A DNA stretch of 11,013 nucleotides, from the NCBI GenBank assembly GCA_945871945.1, contig CAMBXY010000040.1, positions 1 to 11,013 of the forward strand, written 5' to 3'. Position numbers and translations under genes: made by a program. How positions within the stretch are numbered: the first letter of the stretch is position 1; each line of letters opens with the position of its first letter. The stretch is from Bordetella parapertussis. Lineage in GTDB: Bacteria; Pseudomonadota; Gammaproteobacteria; Burkholderiales; Burkholderiaceae_C. This document shows, one piece after another, positions 7,104-11,013 of this stretch. The notes under the pieces were generated by a model. It ran no database searches and was not told where the DNA came from. It worked only from the letters and a program-made list of their open reading frames with translations.

Positions 7104-7123
7104 TTTTTTTAACTCTCTAGACC

Positions 7124-8419
7124 ATGAACGATCTGAACCAAATACTTTTCGACCGTGCCCGCCAAGTCATCCCTGGCGGCGTCAATTCCCCCGTGCGCGC
7201 ATTTCGCGCTGTAGGCGGCACACCGCGCTTTGTTAAACGCTCTCAAGGTGCTTATTTTTGGGACGCCAATGACCAGCGTTACATCGATTACATCAATTCT
7301 TGGGGCCCAATGATTTTGGGTCATGGCCACCCTGCGGTGGTCGAAGCGGTGCAAAAAGCAGTGCTCGAAGGTTTTTCTTACGGCGCGCCCACCGAGCGAG
7401 AAATTGAACTGGTCGAAGCCTTGATTCAACTCATGCCCTCCATGGAGATGGTGCGCTTGGTCAGCTCCGGCACCGAAGCCGGCATGAGCGCGCTGCGCTT
7501 GGCGCGCGGTGCCACCGGTCGCACCAAGTTTATTAAGTTTGAAGGTTGCTACCACGGCCATGCGGATGCTTTGTTGGTCAAAGCCGGCTCAGGCTTGGCT
7601 ACCTTTGGCAACCCCACCAGCGCCGGTGTGCCCCCCGAGGTGGTTAAAGACACCTTGGTACTCGAGTTCAACAACATCGCCCAATTGGAAGAAGCCTTTG
7701 CCTTGCATGGCAATGAGCTGGCTTGTTTAATGATCGAGCCTATCGCCGGCAACATGAATTTGGTTCGCGCCAGCGTCCCCTTTATGAAGCGCTGCCGCGA
7801 GTTGTGCAGCCAACACGGCGCACTCTTGGTGTTTGACGAGGTCATGACCGGTTGCCGTGTCGCCTTAGGCAGCGCCCAAAGTGTTTACGCCCAATCCCTG
7901 CCAGGTTTCGAGCCCGACGTCACGGTGCTGGGCAAGGTGATTGGTGGCGGCATGCCACTGGCCGCTTTTGGTGGCAAGCGCGCGGTGATGGAGCAACTCG
8001 CTCCTTTGGGGCCGGTTTACCAAGCCGGCACCTTGAGCGGCAACCCGGTTGCCACTGCTTGCGGCTTGGCTACCTTGAAAGAAATTTCCAAGCCCGGATT
8101 TTTTGACGCTTTGTCAGCCCGCACGCAAAGTTTGGTAGATGGCCTCAAGGCTGCAGCGGCCAAAGCAGGCGTGCCATTCAGCGCCGACTGCCAAGGCGGT
8201 ATGTTTGGCTTCTTTTTGCTGCCCGAGTTGCCGCAAAACTATGCCAAGGTGATGACCAGCAACAGCCCCATGTTCAACAAACTGTTTCATGGTTTGCTAG
8301 ACCGCGGTGTGTACATCGCGCCAGCGCTTTACGAAGCCGGTTTTGTGAGCGCGGCCCACACAGAACAAGACATCGCCGACACGGTGCAAGCCGCCGCTGA
8401 AGTGTTTGCCACGCTGTGA
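7124..8419 (+). CDS. hemL: Glutamate-1-semialdehyde 2,1-aminomutase
   Basis: HemL is a PLP enzyme that converts glutamate-1-semialdehyde to 5-aminolevulinate in the C5 route to heme and other tetrapyrroles. The 431-residue protein shows the N-terminal [12 protein letters not shown] (16-27), the PLP-phosphate segment [10 protein letters not shown] (114-123), CYHGHAD (142-148), Asp238 in VFDEVMTG for the pyridine nitrogen, and the Schiff-base Lys271 in [21 protein letters not shown] (299-308) is also typical. Cys244 replaces the Phe usual in DEVMTGFR. Length is normal. The C5 route suggests a betaproteobacterium with the GltX/HemA/HemL pathway rather than ALA synthase. The start has no purine-rich ribosome site; a pyrimidine-rich stretch precedes it. 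The stop overlaps the GTG of the next gene. Confidence 0.97.
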   Translation: MNDLNQILFDRARQVIPGGVNSPVRAFRAVGGTPRFVKRSQGAYFWDANDQRYIDYINSWGPMILGHGHPAVVEAVQKAVLEGFSYGAPTEREIELVEALIQLMPSMEMVRLVSSGTEAGMSALRLARGATGRTKFIKFEGCYHGHADALLVKAGSGLATFGNPTSAGVPPEVVKDTLVLEFNNIAQLEEAFALHGNELACLMIEPIAGNMNLVRASVPFMKRCRELCSQHGALLVFDEVMTGCRVALGSAQSVYAQSLPGFEPDVTVLGKVIGGGMPLAAFGGKRAVMEQLAPLGPVYQAGTLSGNPVATACGLATLKEISKPGFFDALSARTQSLVDGLKAAAAKAGVPFSADCQGGMFGFFLLPELPQNYAKVMTSNSPMFNKLFHGLLDRGVYIAPALYEAGFVSAAHTEQDIADTVQAAAEVFATL

Positions 8420-8922
8420 AACTCGGTCATCAAAAACTTGGCTGGCTTTTGCTTTGCCTTTTTGCTTCAGCCACAACAGCTCAAGCCAACAGCGAATTCG
8501 AGCAAGCTTTTGCCAGCCCCATGCAACCCAAAGCCGTGTGGCTTAACGCGGGGTTTTACACCTCTCACTTCGATCAAGACAAGGGCTTGCGAAATGCCAA
8601 CCCAGGCTTGGGTATTGAGTGGGCTTTAAATGACACCTACGCTCTCACGGCAGGAGGCTTTAAAAACAGCGACCACCAACACTCCAATTACCTTGGCGTC
8701 TATGTCATGCCTTGGCAGTGGCATATGTTCAAACTAGGCGCTGTGGTGGGAATTTTTGATGGCTATCCCAGAGCCAACCAAGGTGGCTGGTTTCCTTCCT
8801 TGATACCCATGGTCAGTATCGAGGGCAAGCGTTGGGGATTAAATACCGCCATCATCCCAACGGTTCAAGACAGTCTTTATGGTGGCATCAGCTTTCAAGT
8901 GAAATACAAAATTTCACCCTGA
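8416..8922 (+). CDS. Predicted exported outer-membrane beta-barrel protein, unknown function
   Basis: This 168-residue protein has a clear Sec signal peptide: positive N-terminus (Lys2, Lys7), hydrophobic core at 9-18, and likely cleavage after AQA (22-24). The mature part has alternating hydrophobic and polar strands rich in Gly and aromatics, a run at 60-68 reading NANPGLGIE, a conserved-looking SHF (50-52), and a C-terminal strand [11 protein letters not shown]. This fits a small beta-barrel. The general look recalls PagP or PagL-sized lipid A enzymes, but I cannot identify their catalytic residues, so I assign no function. The GTG start overlaps the hemL stop (GTGA, 8416-8419), and no later in-frame Met would keep the signal peptide. 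Co-transcription with hemL is likely. Confidence 0.75.
   Translation: MKLGHQKLGWLLLCLFASATTAQANSEFEQAFASPMQPKAVWLNAGFYTSHFDQDKGLRNANPGLGIEWALNDTYALTAGGFKNSDHQHSNYLGVYVMPWQWHMFKLGAVVGIFDGYPRANQGGWFPSLIPMVSIEGKRWGLNTAIIPTVQDSLYGGISFQVKYKISP
8899..8917. repeat. Short inverted repeat at the 3' end of the beta-barrel gene
   Basis: GTGAAAT (8899-8905) and ATTTCAC (8911-8917) form a perfect 7-base stem with a 5-base loop, ending three bases before the stop codon. There are only three G-C pairs per arm and no T-run on either strand, so it is a poor intrinsic terminator. It could still slow 3' exonucleases or help separate the convergent gene 26 bases away. Confidence 0.4.
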
Positions 8923-8948
8923 ATACAGTATGGCGGCTTAAAGAATGG

Positions 8949-9206
8949 TTATTTAACAGCAGACAAATCCTGCGCATGGGTAGCGGCATCAAATGCTTTG
9001 GCTTTGCCGAGATAGAAGCGATCAATACGCCAGTCTTTCAGAACCTCCATAGCCAAATCAAACTCTTGGGCATCCAACTGGTATAAATCTTTCACCAAAA
9101 ACTCTATTTCAGACTCCAAAGAAAGTATGAGCTTGGAAAAAGTTTGCCCTGATCTTGAGGTGGGATTGTTCTCTATGAGTTTTTTAACCTGCTTGATAGC
9201 GCGCAT
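8949..9206 (-). CDS. Small conserved-looking protein of unknown function
   Basis: This 85-residue cytoplasmic protein has no signal peptide, membrane segment or cysteine. It looks mostly helical: a basic N-terminus (Lys6, Lys8, Lys9), amphipathic stretches at 22-40, then DLYQLDAQEFDLA (40-52) and a DWRIDRFY motif (58-65) that has the feel of a conserved family signature. The open frame starts two codons earlier with TTG, but the ATG at 9206 has a strong AAGGAG 6 bases upstream, which decides the start and argues that the gene is real. It lies downstream of purH in the same direction across a 77-base AT-rich gap, so it may have its own promoter. It is convergent with the beta-barrel gene. I do not recognise a function; I have an impression of homologues in Comamonadaceae, which I cannot verify here. 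Confidence 0.78.
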   Translation of the reverse strand: MRAIKQVKKLIENNPTSRSGQTFSKLILSLESEIEFLVKDLYQLDAQEFDLAMEVLKDWRIDRFYLGKAKAFDAATHAQDLSAVK

Positions 9207-9212
9207 GACCAA

Positions 9213-9218
9213 CTCCTT
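9213..9218 (-). promoter_or_regulatory. Ribosome-binding site for the 85-residue gene
   Basis: AAGGAG on the minus strand ends 6 bases before the ATG at 9206. It is the strongest Shine-Dalgarno match in the window and selects this ATG over the TTG at 9212, which it overlaps too closely to serve. Confidence 0.7.
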
Positions 9219-9242
9219 GTGTATTTAATTTATTAAAATTGA

Positions 9243-9259
9243 TAAGACAATATGTCTTA
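9243..9259. repeat. 17-base AT-rich palindrome in the purH / 85-residue gene gap
   Basis: TAAGACA and TGTCTTA are perfect 7-base arms around ATA, centred in an AT-rich 77-base gap (9207-9283) that is the least GC-rich stretch of the window. It may be an operator or part of a promoter for the downstream small gene: on the minus strand AAGACA (9258-9253) and TTGTCT (9250-9245) each match -35 in 4 of 6 bases, but no good -10 is well placed. With little GC and no proper T-tract, it is a poor terminator for purH. Confidence 0.45.
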
Positions 9260-9283
9260 AATATTATGGCAGACGGAAATACT

Positions 9284-10870
9284 TTAGTGTCGAAAATGTC
9301 GCACGCCTGTGAACACCATGGCGACACCGCGCTCATCGGCTGCAGCAATAACCTCGGCGTCCCGCATAGAGCCCCCAGGTTGAATCACACAGCAAGCGCC
9401 CTCATCCACCACCACGTCCAGGCCATCTCTGAAGGGGAAAAAAGCGTCGCTGGCCACCACAGCGTCTTTGAGCGATAACTGGGCATGACCCGCCTTGATG
9501 CCTGCTATTCGCGCTGAATCGAGTCGACTCATTTGCCCCGCACCCACGCCCAAGGTCATGCCAAGGCCTGCAAACACGATGGCATTGCTCTTAACAAATT
9601 TGGCCACCTTCCAAGCAAACAACAGGTCTTGCAGTTGTGCGGGACTGGGCTGACGTTGGGTCACCACTTGCATATCTTCTAGGCGCAGTTGATGGTTGTC
9701 TGCGGTTTGCATCAACAAACCCGAGCCAATTCGCTTGACATCAATCAAGTGGTGTCCTTGTGACCAAGCATCAGCGCCACCCGGCGGCAGCGCGATTTGC
9801 AAGACCCTGACATTGGCTTTGGTTTGCAAAAATTCAAGCGCCTCGCCAGTGAAAGAAGGTGCAATCAAGACTTCCATGAATTGCTGGCCCAAGGCTTTTG
9901 CTGCCAAGACATCGACCGGACAATTGAAAGCAATGATGCCGCCAAATGCAGAAGTGGGGTCGGTTTGGTAAGCCTTGTTGTAGGCTGCCAAGGCATCCTC
10001 AGCCAAGGCGACTCCACAAGGATTGGCGTGTTTGACGATCACGCAGGCGGGCGAGTCAAAGCTTTTCACGCACTCCCATGCGGCATCCGCGTCGGCAATA
10101 TTGTTAAACGACAACTCCTTGCCTTGCAATTGTTTGGCTGTGACCAAGGAACCCGGCGCAGGATGCGCATCCCTGTAAAAGGCGGCAAGTTGATGCGGAT
10201 TTTCCCCATAGCGTAGGTCTTGAAGTTTGACAAAACGTCCATTGGCTTGGCCGGGAAACACACTGCGTTTGTCTGAAGACAAATCAAGAGAAGACAAATA
10301 GTCGCTGATAGCGCCGTCGTAATTGCTGATACGGTTAAACGCACTGACCGCCAACTGAAAACGCGTCAATTCAGTCACGCCTTGCGGCTGCGCAAGTTCA
10401 TTCAACACCATGGCGTGTTGGCTGGCATCTGTGATAACAACAATATGCTGCCAGTTTTTGGCCGCACTTCGCACCATGGCAGGGCCGCCAATGTCGATGT
10501 TTTCTATGGCGTCTTCCAAACTGCAGTCTGGGTTGGCGACTGTGGCTTCAAAAGGATAGAGGTTGACCACCAAGATATCGATGGTGCTGATGCCGTGGTC
10601 TTTCAAAGCCTGCATATGCGAGGGAACTTCGCGACGGGCGAGCAATCCCGCGTGCACCATGGGGTGCAAGGTTTTGACACGGCCATCGAGCATCTCTGGA
10701 AAACCCGTGAGCTCTGCCACCTCAAGAACGGGCAAACCTTGGGCACTCAGCAATTGCGCGGTACCGCCGGTAGAAATCAGTTCTATGCCAAGTTGATGCA
10801 AAGATTTCGCAAACTCCACAATGCCAGTTTTGTCTGAGACGGAAATCAGGGCTCTCATAGGCGTAATCAC
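9284..10870 (-). CDS. purH: Bifunctional AICAR formyltransferase / IMP cyclohydrolase
   Basis: PurH carries out the last two steps of purine synthesis: it formylates AICAR with 10-formyl-tetrahydrofolate, then closes the ring to IMP. The 528-residue protein has the N-terminal cyclohydrolase domain with STGGTAQ (33-39), GRVKTLHP (63-70) and [15 protein letters not shown] (125-139), then the transformylase domain with RYGENPHQ (220-227), catalytic Lys280-His281 in [20 protein letters not shown] (307-316), [12 protein letters not shown] (474-485) and the typical end TGVRHFRH. All key residues are present. The GTG at 10870 overlaps the fis stop (GTGA), the same coupling style as other genes here. 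An ATG four codons later (10858) would give 524 residues and a common purH N-terminus, and neither start has a clear ribosome site. Confidence 0.96.
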   Translation of the reverse strand: MITPMRALISVSDKTGIVEFAKSLHQLGIELISTGGTAQLLSAQGLPVLEVAELTGFPEMLDGRVKTLHPMVHAGLLARREVPSHMQALKDHGISTIDILVVNLYPFEATVANPDCSLEDAIENIDIGGPAMVRSAAKNWQHIVVITDASQHAMVLNELAQPQGVTELTRFQLAVSAFNRISNYDGAISDYLSSLDLSSDKRSVFPGQANGRFVKLQDLRYGENPHQLAAFYRDAHPAPGSLVTAKQLQGKELSFNNIADADAAWECVKSFDSPACVIVKHANPCGVALAEDALAAYNKAYQTDPTSAFGGIIAFNCPVDVLAAKALGQQFMEVLIAPSFTGEALEFLQTKANVRVLQIALPPGGADAWSQGHHLIDVKRIGSGLLMQTADNHQLRLEDMQVVTQRQPSPAQLQDLLFAWKVAKFVKSNAIVFAGLGMTLGVGAGQMSRLDSARIAGIKAGHAQLSLKDAVVASDAFFPFRDGLDVVVDEGACCVIQPGGSMRDAEVIAAADERGVAMVFTGVRHFRH

Positions 10871-11013
10871 AAAAGTTTGTGTTCAGTAAGCTTTTTGCGC
10901 AGCGTGTTGCGATTTAAACCCAGCCAAACAGCAGCGCGCGATTGATTGCCTTCTGCATGCCGCATGACCACATCGAGCAGGGGTTTTTCCATGACATTGA
11001 TCATCATGGTGTG
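10867..11013 (-). CDS. fis: Fis family DNA-binding protein, C-terminal part (cut by window edge)
   Basis: The last 48 codons of a Fis-type nucleoid protein read from the window edge to a TGA at 10869-10867. The sequence contains the [18 protein letters not shown] segment and the helix-turn-helix [12 protein letters not shown], close to the end of E. coli Fis, and finishes TEHKLL. Fis bends DNA and modulates rRNA and recombination promoters. The N-terminal dimerisation part, including the start, is outside. Fis directly before purH is a common betaproteobacterial order; in other lineages dusB precedes fis, so dusB is expected beyond the edge. The stop shares four bases with the purH GTG start. 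Confidence 0.93.
   Translation of the reverse strand, partial: HTMMINVMEKPLLDVVMRHAEGNQSRAAVWLGLNRNTLRKKLTEHKLL

Noticed and set aside
7109..7561. 150-codon minus-strand open frame opposite the hemL 5' end
   Set aside because: It is antisense to clear hemL motifs, with His/Gly/Ala-rich shadow composition and no homology I recognise.
8899..8917. Intrinsic terminator for the hemL transcript
   Set aside because: The stem has few G-C pairs and no T-run follows on either strand; kept only as an inverted repeat.
8416..8922. Calling the barrel protein PagP or PagL
   Set aside because: Size and fold impression fit, but I could not identify the catalytic residues of either family, so a named function would be a guess.
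10382..10837. 151-codon plus-strand open frame opposite purH
   Set aside because: It mirrors the conserved purH N-terminal domain; no independent support.
1..11013. CRISPR arrays, tRNAs, insertion sequences or phage remnants
   Set aside because: No spaced direct repeats, cloverleaf-like sequences, transposase motifs or terminal repeats were seen by eye on either strand.

Overview
The window looks like an ordinary stretch of chromosome from a betaproteobacterium, most likely Burkholderiales and probably Comamonadaceae. I base this on family resemblance of the proteins and on two gene orders typical of that group: yqgE-ruvX-pyrR-pyrB-pyrC' and fis-purH. No database was searched. Base composition looks moderately GC-rich throughout, apart from one short AT-rich gap at 9207-9283. 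I see no tRNA, rRNA, CRISPR array, insertion sequence, phage gene or obvious genomic-island boundary.

Layout: (i) 1-626 (+) is the 3' two-thirds or less of a flavocytochrome c sulfide dehydrogenase flavoprotein gene, cut by the window edge. (ii) 623-4402 (-) is a tightly packed operon read right to left: yqgE, ruvX, pyrR, pyrB and a catalytically degenerate pyrC'. Three of its four junctions are 4-base ATGA overlaps, and the fourth is a 3-base gap. PyrB and PyrC' should form one aspartate transcarbamoylase particle for pyrimidine synthesis. PyrR is a PRPP-binding regulator or phosphoribosyltransferase, RuvX is a YqgF-type nuclease, and YqgE is of unknown function. (iii) 4424-5908 (+) is a class I DNA photolyase, head to head with yqgE with only 21 bases between them. 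(iv) 5929-6102 (-) is a rubredoxin, convergent with the photolyase and divergent from the next block. (v) 6174-8922 (+) holds a divergent ThiD-like kinase, hemL (glutamate-1-semialdehyde aminomutase, tetrapyrrole synthesis), and a small exported, probably outer-membrane beta-barrel protein whose GTG start overlaps the hemL stop. (vi) 8949-11013 (-) is fis (partial) and purH, joined by a GTGA overlap, followed after a 77-base AT-rich gap by a small gene of unknown function.

The themes are nucleotide synthesis (pyrB/pyrC'/pyrR, purH), tetrapyrrole synthesis (hemL), DNA repair (photolyase, RuvX) and a sulfide-oxidation gene at the edge. I found no convincing new multi-gene system. The points most worth a second look are the ThiD-like kinase, which lacks several hallmark ThiD motifs, the two unassigned small proteins (8416-8922 and 8949-9206), and several palindromes at gene junctions. 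Several published-style starts need shortening: pyrR, ruvX, phrB, rubredoxin and the 85-residue gene all have longer upstream open frames that are not the likely starts.
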